Shown one piece after another: positions 22,849 to 31,298 of a DNA stretch of 64,000 nt. The notes below the pieces were generated by a model that saw nothing but the letters and a program-made list of their open reading frames with translations, was not told the origin of the DNA and searched no databases. This DNA comes from Streptomyces tauricus. GTDB lineage: Bacteria > Actinomycetota > Actinomycetes > Streptomycetales > Streptomycetaceae. Position numbers and translations under genes: made by a program. The stretch's first letter is position 1; every line of letters begins with the position of its first letter. The stretch spans positions 62,001 to 126,000 of the forward strand of contig NZ_BMVY01000014.1 in NCBI RefSeq assembly GCF_014650955.1, read 5' to 3'.

Positions 22849-24858
22849 TCAATAGTGGGCCGCACCCACCAAGTCGTCGCTCGCCGTGGTCCCGCCGACC
22901 GATCCCCCGCTGGCGATCGGGATGCTGGACAGTACCTCCGCCGGCAGGTCGAACGCGTCGACCAGTGTCATCAGGTGCGGCGCCAGATCGCCGAGTACCG
23001 TGTCGACCGCCTTCGGCAGACCGCGTACGTGATCGGCCGTGAGGCGGCCCTCCGCGAGCAAGTCACCTGTGTGCGGACCGAGTTCCCTCAGCAGGAACAG
23101 CCGGCACAGGTTCCGCATCAGATGGCCGGCCCGGGGATCCGTGGTCCGCGCGATCGCGGCCAGGAACGCGTCGGCCGCCCGGAGCCGGGCGTGCGCGGAG
23201 ACCATCTCCAGCGCCGCGTCCGAGGTGACGTTCCAGCGGCCGACCGGGTCACCCGAGGGCCCCTCGCGCAGAGCGGTACGCGCCCGGTCCTGCCAGATGC
23301 GCTCGACATCGGCCAGCAGGTCACGCAGGAAGGGAAGCTCGGTGATCTCCCGGTCGCGGGGGGAGCAGGGGGCGTTGGCGGCGTTGGCGGTGTAGGGGGC
23401 GTAAGGGGCGCGGGGATCTTCAGGGTCCCCCGGACCGCCGTGATCGCCGGGATCTCCAGGGTTCCCCGGACCGCCGTGGTCACCGCAATCTCCAGGGTTC
23501 CCCGTGCCACCGTGGCCGCCGGGATCCCCCAGGGCCCCGGTGGCGGCCCGGCGCGTCACCTGGTGGCCGAAGACCATTTCCGACGCCGCCTTCACCCAGA
23601 TCACCAGGTTGTCGCCCTCCGCGGTGATGCCGCCCTCGATGTTGAGGGGCAGGTCGGCCAGACCGTTCGCCGGGAACAGCCCCTGCGCGCCGCAGCGTTC
23701 GCGGCACTCGGTGGTGATCGCCCGTGCCTGCCAGGTGATCCACCCCTTGGCCACGGCCACCTCGCGCTCCATCTCCGCCCGTTCCTCCGCCGCGTGCGCG
23801 GCGAATCGGCTCACCGTCGACCGGTGCAGGAACGTCATCGCGTACGCCGTGGCCAGCGCGTGCAGCAGTCGGCCGTGGTGGCTGCGGTGGGCGGCCACCG
23901 GGATGCGTTCGCCCGCCTTCGGTCCGGCGACCAGCCTGCTGTGGGCGTAACGCACCGCGATCGTCAGCGCCGCGCGGGACATGCCGAGCGTGCCGGCGCT
24001 CATGCAGAGCTTGCCCATGGTGACGCGGTTGATCGAGCGCAGGAGGCGCTTGCGTCTGTTGCCGAGGCTGCTGGTCAGGGTCCCGTCGGCGGCCAGCCGC
24101 CCGTGCTCGGCCTCCAGCAGGGCCGAACGCGGCAGCCACACCTGGTCGAACGCGGTGAGGCAGTGGTCCACCGGCGTGCCGGTGCGCTGCGGCAGCGGCC
24201 GGACCCGTACGCCGGGCAGGTGGCCGCTCTCGTCGCTGAGCGGGGTCAGGAAGAGGAACGTTCCCCGGTCCTCGCCGTCGACGAGGAGGCGGGCCGCGAC
24301 CACGGCCGTCTTGGGCCCGCCGGTCAGGCTGGTGTTGGGCATGAACTTCTGCGCGCCCTCGGTGGGCGTCGTCAGCCGGAAGCCACCCGTCACCCGGTCG
24401 AACACCGCGACCGTCTCCATCGACGCCACGTCGTTGCCGTGCTCCAACTCCGTGCACAGAAACGTTCCTGTGCGCTGGAGGGACGTATAGGGGGAGAGGT
24501 CCCTGTCACGGCCGCCGTCATGGTCGAGGACGCTGCCGAGGAAGAGGTTGTAGTGGATGCTCGCGAGCGTGGTCAGCCCGCCGTCCACCGGCCCCGTCCA
24601 TTCGTGCAGACCCGCGAGACGGTGCGGGTCGGCCGCCAGCGCCACCGGATCGCCCACCGCCTCGTTGAGCAGCCGCAGCCGCTCGTACGAGAGTGCCGTC
24701 CGCTCCTGCGGCGACAGCTCCGCCCGGTAGGCGAACTCCTGGCGGCGGACGAGCCGGCGCCAGGGCCCGTGGACGCGCTCGCGGTCGGCGTCCTCGAAGA
24801 GGAGCCGGGCCAGTTCGTCGGCGACGGGGTGGGTCTTCGTGTGTGCGGGCACGGACAT
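22849..24858 (-). CDS. aco: Acyl-CoA oxidase/dehydrogenase, probable Aco of avenolide-type hormone synthesis
   Basis: This 669-aa protein fits the acyl-CoA oxidase/dehydrogenase fold: SPYTSLQRTGTFLCTELEHG and TPTEGAQKFMPNTS match the flavin/substrate regions, and ECRERCGAQGLF is a C-terminal core motif. ATG 24858 has GGGGAG 5 nt upstream. Residues about 440-490 are a Gly/Asp/Pro-rich collagen-like insertion encoded by a DNA tandem repeat (around 23390-23540). It is divergent from an ArpA-like receptor and next to a P450, the arrangement of aco-avaR1-cyp17 in S. avermitilis, where Aco is needed for avenolide. The same role here is inferred from synteny. Confidence 0.82.
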   Translation of the reverse strand: MSVPAHTKTHPVADELARLLFEDADRERVHGPWRRLVRRQEFAYRAELSPQERTALSYERLRLLNEAVGDPVALAADPHRLAGLHEWTGPVDGGLTTLASIHYNLFLGSVLDHDGGRDRDLSPYTSLQRTGTFLCTELEHGNDVASMETVAVFDRVTGGFRLTTPTEGAQKFMPNTSLTGGPKTAVVAARLLVDGEDRGTFLFLTPLSDESGHLPGVRVRPLPQRTGTPVDHCLTAFDQVWLPRSALLEAEHGRLAADGTLTSSLGNRRKRLLRSINRVTMGKLCMSAGTLGMSRAALTIAVRYAHSRLVAGPKAGERIPVAAHRSHHGRLLHALATAYAMTFLHRSTVSRFAAHAAEERAEMEREVAVAKGWITWQARAITTECRERCGAQGLFPANGLADLPLNIEGGITAEGDNLVIWVKAASEMVFGHQVTRRAATGALGDPGGHGGTGNPGDCGDHGGPGNPGDPGDHGGPGDPEDPRAPYAPYTANAANAPCSPRDREITELPFLRDLLADVERIWQDRARTALREGPSGDPVGRWNVTSDAALEMVSAHARLRAADAFLAAIARTTDPRAGHLMRNLCRLFLLRELGPHTGDLLAEGRLTADHVRGLPKAVDTVLGDLAPHLMTLVDAFDLPAEVLSSIPIASGGSVGGTTASDDLVGAAHY

Positions 24859-24908
24859 CGAACTCCCCTGGTGTGGGACCGGTCGGATGCGGACCACTGC
24901 CCCACGAA

Positions 24909-24934
24909 GATACGTACCAACCGGTTTTCTTTTC
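24909..24934. promoter_or_regulatory. Candidate autoregulatory element (ARE) upstream of aco
   Basis: An imperfect palindrome centred on AACCGGTT (24919-24926) with A/T-rich flanks (ATACGTACC left, TTCTTTTC right) lies about 60 bp upstream of the aco start, in its likely promoter. It resembles binding sites of gamma-butyrolactone-type receptors. Confidence 0.55.
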
Positions 24935-25052
24935 AAGGTGCCTGGGGGAGGTGCGGGGGCTCGCTCGGGGAGCGCAGAGAAGCGCGAAAGGTGGTGTGCG
25001 TCATTCTCGCAGCTCAGCGAGGGCGCAACCAGTCCGGGCTGGAGGGATCCTT

Positions 25053-25076
25053 GAGAAACCGTTCGGCTGGTTTTAT
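25053..25076. promoter_or_regulatory. Second ARE-like palindrome upstream of the receptor gene
   Basis: AAACC (25056-25060) and GGTTT (25069-25073) flank 8 nt, with A/T-rich outer bases. It sits about 85 bp before the receptor gene, where autorepression by a receptor of this family is usual. A separate AGACC-TCTT-GGTCT repeat lies at 25107-25120. Confidence 0.5.
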
Positions 25077-25157
25077 TCTAGGCCCTGAGGTCGAAGGCGT
25101 ACGGTACAGACCTCTTGGTCTCTTTTCCCGGTGAGCGGGATGGTACGGAGGTTCCCC

Positions 25158-26138
25158 GTGGCGCGGCAAGAGCGAGCCATTCGGACGCGACGCGCGATTC
25201 TCGTCGCGGCGGCCCAGGTGTTCGACGAGGTCGGATACGAGGCGGCGACCATCTCGGACGTCCTCAAGAAGTCCGGCATGACCAAAGGCGCCCTCTACTT
25301 CCACTTCACCTCCAAGGAGGAGCTCGCCCAGGCGGTCCTCGCCGGACAGGTCGACTCCCTGCCGCGCGTGCCCGAACAGGAGCTGAAACTCCAGCAGTCA
25401 CTGGACGAGGCACTGCTGCTCGCGTATCTGCTCAAGCAGGACACCGGGGACCCGATCGTCCAGGGCAGCGTCCGGCTGACCGTGGACCAGGGCTCTCCCA
25501 AGGACCATCTCAACCGCCGAGTGCCCATGCAGGCCTGGCAGGAACACACCCACGCCCTCTTCCGGGAGGCGAAGGCCAAGGGCGAGGTGCTGCCGCACGC
25601 CGACGTGGACGCGCTGGCCAAGCTGTTCGTCGGCGCCTTCACCGGCGTCCAGGTGCTGTCGCGGATCATGACGGGCCGCGCCGACCTGGCGGAGCGGGTG
25701 GCCGACCTCTACCGGCATCTGATGCCGTCGATCGCGGTGCCCGGCATCCTCGTACGGCTGGACTTCTCGCCGGAACGGGCGGCCCGCGTCTACGTGGACG
25801 CCATGCGGCTGCGCGAGGCGGAAGCAGAGGCCGAGACGGAGGCAGAGGCAGAGGCAGAGGCTGAGACGGAGGCCCAGGGCGGGGTGGAAGTCGGGGGCGA
25901 GGTGGGCGCTGGGGTCGTGGAGCGGGTCGGTGGCGGTCTCGACCCCGAGAGCGCCCCCGGGGCGGCCCCCGAGGCGGGCCCCGGAAGCGAGGCCGGAAGC
26001 GAGGCCGGAAGCGAGGCCGGGAGTGAGGTCCGGCGCGAGGGTGGGAGTGAGGCCGTGGGGGAGGTTGTGGACGGGGGCGGACAGGCGTCGCGGACCGTGT
26101 CGGCGGCTTCCGCGGAGGCCGTGACCGCCGCGCAGTGA
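25158..26138 (+). CDS. Gamma-butyrolactone/butenolide receptor (ArpA/ScbR/AvaR1-like TetR)
   Basis: This 326-aa protein has an N-terminal TetR HTH (AATISDVLKKSGMTKGALYFHF, split here as AATISDVLKKSG and MTKGALYFHF), with the sequence pattern of ArpA/ScbR-type autoregulator receptors rather than generic TetR. GTG 25158 has GGAG 7 nt upstream and gives the typical start VARQERAIRTR. Receptors of this class are about 215-235 aa; here residues about 226-326 are an extra Glu/Ala then Gly/Ser/Glu-rich tail from expanded repeats. It is likely repressor of aco and itself, released by the hormone made by Aco and the P450. Confidence 0.85.
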   Translation: MARQERAIRTRRAILVAAAQVFDEVGYEAATISDVLKKSGMTKGALYFHFTSKEELAQAVLAGQVDSLPRVPEQELKLQQSLDEALLLAYLLKQDTGDPIVQGSVRLTVDQGSPKDHLNRRVPMQAWQEHTHALFREAKAKGEVLPHADVDALAKLFVGAFTGVQVLSRIMTGRADLAERVADLYRHLMPSIAVPGILVRLDFSPERAARVYVDAMRLREAEAEAETEAEAEAEAETEAQGGVEVGGEVGAGVVERVGGGLDPESAPGAAPEAGPGSEAGSEAGSEAGSEVRREGGSEAVGEVVDGGGQASRTVSAASAEAVTAAQ

Positions 26139-26296
26139 GACGCCCCGGCCGGGGTGGCCGCGACGCGCCCGGCGGGAGACCCCGGCATGCCGCCCCGATG
26201 CCCCCCGACGGGAAGCCCCAGTAGGACGCCTGCCCGTGCAAGACGCCTCCCCGTGTCGGCGGGGCGTGTGAACGACCTACCGAACGGAGTGCACGG

Positions 26297-27616
26297 ATGG
26301 ACATGCCCGCTTGCCCGTACGCGTTGGACGTGACGGGACGCGACCTTGCCTCGGAGGCCGAGAAACTGCGCTCGCGAGGGCCGGTGGCCGCGGTGGAACT
26401 GCCGGGCAAGGTGGCCGCCTGGGCGGTCGTACGGCAGAAGTACGTCAAGCAGCTCCTCCTCGATCCGAGGGTGTCCAAGGACGCCCGGCAGCACTGGCCC
26501 GCCTTCGTCGACGGACGGATAGACGCCGACTGGCCGCTGTACCCGTGGGTCGCCAACGAGAACATGCTGTTCGCGTACGGGGAGCACCACGCCCGGCTGC
26601 GGCGGCTGGTCGCGGGCGCGTTCACCGCACGCCGGAGCGAGGCACTGCGCCCGCGCGTCGAGGAACTCACGGCCGCGCTGCTCGACGAGCTGGCCGCCCA
26701 CCCGGCCGGTGAACGGATCGACCTGCGGACCGAATTCGCCAAGCTGCTGCCCATGCGGGTGATCTGCGAACTGTTCGGGGTGGCGGAGGAGGCCCGCGAA
26801 CCCCTGTGCACCGCGCTGGAGTTGGTGTTCGGCACGGCGGTACCGGCCGTGGAGATGGCCGCCGCGCAGGTCGAGGTCTTCGGCATGCTGGCGCAGCTCG
26901 TCGCCGAGAAGCGGGCCCGTCCCGGCGGCGACCTGACGTCCGCGCTGATCGAGGCCCGCGACCAGGACGGCGGGCTCAGCGAGCAGGAACTCCTCGGCAC
27001 CCTCTACCTCATGATCGCCGCGGGTCAGGAGACGACCTGCACCCTCATCACCAACGCCGTCGGCGCGCTGCTCGCGCACCCTGGCCAACTGGCCCACGTA
27101 CGCGAGGGACGGGCGACCTGGGCGGACGTGGTGGACGAGACGCTGCGGGTGCACAGCCCGGCGGCGTACTCGCCGATGCGGTTCGCGGTGGAAGACATCA
27201 CGCTGGGCGGGGACGGGGACGGGGACGGGTCCGACGGGGACGGGTCCGGGTCCGGGTCCGGGAACGGGTCCGAGTCCCGGTCGGACGCGGTGGTGATCCG
27301 TCAGGGGGATCCCATCCTCGTCTCCTTCGCCGCGGCTTCCGGCGACCCCGAGGCGTACGGGGACGACGTCGCCGTCTTCGACGTGCTGCGGCCGGGCCGG
27401 CGCGAGGACCTGGCCTTCGGGCACGGGGTGCACCGGTGCCTGGGGGCGCCGCTCGCGCGGATCGAGGCGGGGGTGGCGGTGGCCGCGCTGTTCGAGCGCT
27501 TTCCCGGACTGGCCCCGGCGGTACCGGTCGACGGAATCGAACCCGTGGAGTCCTTCATCGTCAACGGCTACGGCTCGCTGCCCGTGCTGCTCTCGGCAGC
27601 TCCGCAGGCACTATAG
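26297..27616 (+). CDS. Cytochrome P450, probable Cyp17-type hormone biosynthesis enzyme
   Basis: This 439-aa P450 has all core motifs: I-helix AAGQETT (241-247), ExxR Glu281-Arg284, and heme loop FGHGVHRCLG with Cys381. Residues 304-329 are a Gly/Asp/Ser/Asn low-complexity insertion between the ExxR region and the meander, unusual for the family. It lies between two receptor genes and next to aco; in S. avermitilis the equivalent cyp17 is required for avenolide. Electron partners are not encoded nearby. GGAG precedes the ATG. Confidence 0.88.
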   Translation: MDMPACPYALDVTGRDLASEAEKLRSRGPVAAVELPGKVAAWAVVRQKYVKQLLLDPRVSKDARQHWPAFVDGRIDADWPLYPWVANENMLFAYGEHHARLRRLVAGAFTARRSEALRPRVEELTAALLDELAAHPAGERIDLRTEFAKLLPMRVICELFGVAEEAREPLCTALELVFGTAVPAVEMAAAQVEVFGMLAQLVAEKRARPGGDLTSALIEARDQDGGLSEQELLGTLYLMIAAGQETTCTLITNAVGALLAHPGQLAHVREGRATWADVVDETLRVHSPAAYSPMRFAVEDITLGGDGDGDGSDGDGSGSGSGNGSESRSDAVVIRQGDPILVSFAAASGDPEAYGDDVAVFDVLRPGRREDLAFGHGVHRCLGAPLARIEAGVAVAALFERFPGLAPAVPVDGIEPVESFIVNGYGSLPVLLSAAPQAL

Positions 27617-27632
27617 AAACCGCGCATGCGGT
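27617..27632. promoter_or_regulatory. Perfect ARE-like palindrome AAACCGCATGCGGTTT
   Basis: A 16-bp perfect palindrome begins directly after the P450 stop codon, 54 bp before the downstream receptor gene. It has the AAACCG/CGGTTT half-sites typical of autoregulator-receptor targets and is the best of the three ARE candidates in this locus. Confidence 0.65.
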
Positions 27633-27685
27633 TTGTTATCGTGATACCGCCTTTCCGGCAGCCCTCGTCACAACGGAGCGTTCTG

Positions 27686-28384
27686 ATGGCCCAGCAGGAG
27701 CGAGCGGTGCGTACGCGCAACGCGTTGATCGAGTCGGCGGCCGAACTCTTCAGCAAGGACGGCTTCGACGTCGTGTCCTTGTCCACGATCAGTAACCGGG
27801 CCGGTGTCAGCAACGGCGCGCTGCACTTCCACTTCGCCAGCAAGGCGGCGCTGACCGCGGCGGTGTGGGAGGCGGCGGCGCAACGGCTGCGCCAGATCAC
27901 CCACGAGGGTGCGGCGCGCGGGCAGGCCGCCGGGAGCGGGGGCGCCTTGCAGGTGCTGGTCGACACGACGCACGCCCTGCTGCGGGGGCTGCGGCACGAT
28001 GTGATCCTGCGGGCCGGGTTCGACCTCAGCGAGAGTCCCGTGCCGGTGGCGCCCGGTGCGGATCTGCGGCGGCGCTGGCAGGCGTGGGTCGAGAGTCTGC
28101 TGGTGCAGGCGGCCAGGGAGGGCGCGTTGGCGCGGGACGTGGCGCCGCAGGATGCCGCGCACGCGGTGGTCGCGGCCACGATCGGGTTCGGTGCGCTGGG
28201 CAGCCGTAACGCGCAGTGGCTGTCCCAGTCCATGCTGACGCGCTTCTGGGCGCTGCTGTTGCCGCGGCTGGCGGCGGAGCCGGCGCTGAAGGAGCTGGTG
28301 GCTTCCGGGCGCCGCCGGGAGGGGGTTCCGGTCCCGGAGGCGGCGTCGCCCCTGCACCGACCGGTTACCCGGCAGAGCGCGTAG
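27686..28384 (+). CDS. Second ArpA/AvaR-like TetR-family receptor
   Basis: This 232-aa protein has a receptor-type HTH at the N-terminus (MAQQERAVRTRNALIESAAE, then STISNRAGVSNGALHFHFAS). The length is normal for autoregulator receptors or pseudo-receptors. GGAG lies 8 nt before the ATG, and a perfect ARE-like palindrome lies upstream, suggesting auto- or cross-regulation with the other receptor. In the S. avermitilis avenolide locus avaR3 and avaR2 occupy this side of cyp17; whether this gene binds hormone cannot be told from sequence. Confidence 0.82.
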   Translation: MAQQERAVRTRNALIESAAELFSKDGFDVVSLSTISNRAGVSNGALHFHFASKAALTAAVWEAAAQRLRQITHEGAARGQAAGSGGALQVLVDTTHALLRGLRHDVILRAGFDLSESPVPVAPGADLRRRWQAWVESLLVQAAREGALARDVAPQDAAHAVVAATIGFGALGSRNAQWLSQSMLTRFWALLLPRLAAEPALKELVASGRRREGVPVPEAASPLHRPVTRQSA

Positions 28385-28600
28385 CCCGGGTGCCCGCTCA
28401 AAGACGGCGCAGTTCCCCGCGCCCCTGAAACGACCCCGGCCACCGGTCTGCCGGTAACCTGCCAGACCGCGTAGCCCGGGTCGCCGTCAAAGATTGCGCA
28501 GTTCCCCGCGCCCCCAAAAGCGCCCCCGCCTGCCGGTGACCCGCCTGAGCGCGTGGCCCGGGTTTCCGTCAAAGATTGCGCCGTTCCCCGCGCCCCTGAC
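28355..28600. repeat. 82-90 bp tandem repeat, three copies
   Basis: Three imperfect units each contain GCGTAGCCCGGG (28379, 28469; GCGTGGCCCGGG at 28551) followed by the GCGCMGTTCCCCGCGCCCC core (28407, 28496, 28578). The first unit covers the last codons and stop of the receptor gene. The gap 28385-28711 holds no gene. Confidence 0.85.
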
Positions 28601-28711
28601 ACGGCCGGCCCCGCCCGCCCCATGAGCCACAACGAGCCATCCCCGTCAAGCCATCGCCATCAGGCCGTTGTTGCCCGGCTTCCGGGGGTCGCCGCTTCGT
28701 TGCTTGTCGCG

Positions 28712-29380
28712 TCAGGGGTGGAAGCGCCAGCGGCCTTCGGTCACCACGTCCACCTTGTCGTCCCTGACGCGGACGGCCGTTTCGTCGTCGAGGAAGTAGA
28801 GCGGGAAGTCCGCCCGCGCGGTGATGCGATCGGCCCAGGCGTCGTCCCGCTCGGGGAAGTCCGGTGAGTACAGGTGGGGCTTGAGGTACCAGTCGAAGAG
28901 CCCGAACGGCGGTTCCAGGGTCGTCGCGCCGAGCACGTGGAGGTCCGCGGTGTCGCCGATGACGTCGGCTGAGTGCGCGGTGAGATGACGGCTGAAGATC
29001 ATGGATCCGGCGCTGAACCCCACGTAGACCCGGCTCCGCAGCGCCTCCAGGAAGCCGTCGGCTAGGCCGTTGCCGGTGATGCTGCGGGCGAGGTGGTAGT
29101 GGTTGCCGCCCGAGACGTAGATGACGTCGGCGTGGAGCAGCCGGTCGAGCACCGTCTGCCGGGGCAGGCCGTTCAGCTCCAGGACGTCGAACTCCCGCCA
29201 GCCGAGACCGTGTACGCGGTTCAGGTCCTCGACGAACCACCCGTGGTCCCCGGGCTCGGCGAGCGACGCGGTGGGAACGTACGCGACGTTCGCCGATCCG
29301 AACGGCTTTCCCAGCATGTCCCGCAGCGCGTCCCGCAGCGTCTCGTTGCGCAGACCGCTGGCGGTCAACAAAAGGTTCAT
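28712..29380 (-). CDS. Peptidase E (S51 family) / type 1 glutamine amidotransferase-like protein
   Basis: This 222-aa protein has the S51 nucleophile elbow GFSAGSM with Ser123 and the upstream YVSGGNHYHLA segment. Peptidase E cleaves dipeptides beginning with Asp; some relatives have other roles. ATG 29380 is used, since in-frame extension to 29464 runs into the next gene. The ribosome site is weak. It lies downstream of, and in the same direction as, the double IclR regulator gene. Confidence 0.85.
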   Translation of the reverse strand: MNLLLTASGLRNETLRDALRDMLGKPFGSANVAYVPTASLAEPGDHGWFVEDLNRVHGLGWREFDVLELNGLPRQTVLDRLLHADVIYVSGGNHYHLARSITGNGLADGFLEALRSRVYVGFSAGSMIFSRHLTAHSADVIGDTADLHVLGATTLEPPFGLFDWYLKPHLYSPDFPERDDAWADRITARADFPLYFLDDETAVRVRDDKVDVVTEGRWRFHP

Positions 29381-29429
29381 CACCCGACCCAAGCACGCCC
29401 GCCGACCACCCGCAACGAACCCCCGCCGG

Positions 29430-31097
29430 CTAGGCGACGGGTACGCGGGTGAACCGCCCCGCAACCCGCAGATCCGCCTCGATCAGCGCGGCCGTCGCCG
29501 ACAGCTCCGGCAGCACCTCGGCCACACACCGCTCGACCGTCCGCCGAGAACTGTGCATGGCCACGTTCACAGCAGCCACGACGGCCCCCGTACGGTCCCG
29601 GACCGGCGCCGCGATCGACCGCAGCCCCTCCTCCAACTCGCCGTCCACCAGCGCGTATCCGGCCTCCCGTACGCGGTCCAGGGTGGCCGCGAGCGCTGCC
29701 GGGTCCGTGACCGTGCGCGGGGTCAGCGTGTCCAGGCGGCCGGTCAGGAACGGGGCCCGCCCGGCCGGGGAGAGGTCCGCCATCATCACCCGCCCCAGCG
29801 AGGTCGCGTACGCGGGCAGCCGGGTGCCGACCGTGATGTTGACGCTCATGATGCGGCTCGTGGCGACGCGGGCCGTGTACTGGATCTCGTCGCCCGCCAG
29901 CACCGCGAGGGACGCCGAGTCGTGCAGCCGGCCCGCCAGATCGGCGAGGTGCGGCGCCGCGATCTGCGACAGCGTCGTACGGGAGAGGGGCGGGAAGCCG
30001 AGCGACAGGACGCGGGGCGTCAGCGTGAAGTGCCGTCCGTGGGCCGTGACGAGGCCCAGGTGTTCCAACGTGATCAGCGCACGCCGTGCCGTCGCCCGTG
30101 CGAGGCCCGTCGCCTGCGCCACCTCGGTGAGCGTCAGCTCGGCCCGCCCCTCGCCGAACGCCGTGATCACGGTCAGCCCGCGCGCCAGCGACTCGACGAA
30201 CTCCCGGCCCAGTTCCTGTTTCGAGGCACCGGTCCAGGTGGCGAGCCCGGCCGGGGCGGCGGGCGGCCGGGCGGGCGCCTCGCGCAGATCGCGTTCCATG
30301 GCGCGTACGGTCGCCCGCAGCCGGGGCAGCATGGTCTCCCGCAGGGACTCCGCGCTGTGCCGGCTGGTGTGGCTCACCACGCTCACCACACAGGCGACGT
30401 GGCCGCCCCGGTCCCGTACGGGCACCGAGACGGCGACCAGGCCCGGCTCGATCAGCTGGTCGTCGAGGGCCCAGCCGCGGGTGCCCGCCTGATGGGTCCG
30501 TTCCTCGAACTCCGCGTCCCGGGTGGGGCGTTCGCGGTGGGGCACCGCAGGGAATCCGCGGTCATGGGGGTCCGCCGCCCGTCTGTCGCGCCACCGGGCC
30601 CAGTCCTCCAGCGTCCACTCGGTGGCGAACAGCGGGCCCGGCGCGGTCCGTTCGGCGGGCAGCAGGTCGCCGATACGGAAACTCAGGGACATCGCGCGCC
30701 GGCGCGTGGCCTGGTGGATGAAGCGGATGCCGTCCCGGTCGGCCACCGCGAGGGAGACCGACTCGTCCAGCTCGTCCGCGAGGGCGTCGGCCCGGGTGTC
30801 CAGCAGGCGGGGGAGCTGGAGGGCGCCGAGGTAGGCGTTGCCCAGCTCCATCAGGCGGGGGGTGAGTACGGCGTCGCGGCCGTCCAGGCGCAGGTATCCC
30901 ATCCGGGCGAGGGTCGCCGCGATGCGGTCCACCGTGGATCTGGCGAGGCCGGTGGCCTTCTCCAGGCCGCTGAGGCTCTGCGTGCCGCCTGCCTCGGTGA
31001 GGCGGTGCAGCACGGTGATGCCGCGCATCAGTGGGGCTACCGCCTCGGCGGGTTCGACTGCGTCGGGCTCTGGGCGGGTGAGGTGGGTCGGTGGCAT
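29430..31097 (-). CDS. Tandem-duplicated IclR-family regulator (two HTH-effector units)
   Basis: At 555 aa this is twice the length of a normal IclR protein. Unit 1, residues about 25-270, has HTH QSLSGLEKATGLARSTVDRI; unit 2, about 305-545, has HTH LTLTEVAQATGLARATARRA. Each is followed by an IclR effector domain. Such double IclR proteins occur in actinomycetes, some near aromatic-acid genes; no such genes are adjacent here. A covalent pseudo-dimer is implied. Target and ligand are unknown. Confidence 0.88.
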   Translation of the reverse strand: MPPTHLTRPEPDAVEPAEAVAPLMRGITVLHRLTEAGGTQSLSGLEKATGLARSTVDRIAATLARMGYLRLDGRDAVLTPRLMELGNAYLGALQLPRLLDTRADALADELDESVSLAVADRDGIRFIHQATRRRAMSLSFRIGDLLPAERTAPGPLFATEWTLEDWARWRDRRAADPHDRGFPAVPHRERPTRDAEFEERTHQAGTRGWALDDQLIEPGLVAVSVPVRDRGGHVACVVSVVSHTSRHSAESLRETMLPRLRATVRAMERDLREAPARPPAAPAGLATWTGASKQELGREFVESLARGLTVITAFGEGRAELTLTEVAQATGLARATARRALITLEHLGLVTAHGRHFTLTPRVLSLGFPPLSRTTLSQIAAPHLADLAGRLHDSASLAVLAGDEIQYTARVATSRIMSVNITVGTRLPAYATSLGRVMMADLSPAGRAPFLTGRLDTLTPRTVTDPAALAATLDRVREAGYALVDGELEEGLRSIAAPVRDRTGAVVAAVNVAMHSSRRTVERCVAEVLPELSATAALIEADLRVAGRFTRVPVA

Positions 31098-31166
31098 GGC
31101 TCCCCATTACGGTGTGCCGACCACGGTAATGAATGGGGGTGTGTGTGCGGTGCGGGCGGTGGGGGT

Positions 31167-31285
31167 GCGCCGTTTCCCGCGCCCCCGGAAACTTGCGCCG
31201 TTCCCCGCGCCCCCAAGGGGTCAAAAGATTGCGCCGTTCCCCGCGCCCCCAAAGGATTAAAGACTGCGCCGTTCCCCGCGCCCCT
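31167..31285. repeat. Four tandem copies of the GTTCCCCGCGCCCC repeat
   Basis: Copies of the GCGCMGTTCCCCGCGCCCC core start at 31167 (variant GTTTCCC), 31195, 31231 and 31266, spaced about 28-36 bp. They lie just downstream of the metalloprotease stop and upstream of the double IclR gene. Confidence 0.9.
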
Positions 31286-31298
31286 GAAAGATCTGCCC

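Noticed and set aside
25107..25120. AGACC-TCTT-GGTCT palindrome as a receptor operator
   Set aside because: The half-sites do not resemble autoregulator-receptor targets as well as the other three palindromes. It is kept only as a note.
22585..25134. 849-aa plus-strand open frame opposite the acyl-CoA oxidase gene
   Set aside because: It is Arg/Gly/Ala-rich with no domain. The minus-strand frame has the acyl-CoA oxidase motifs and a good ribosome site.
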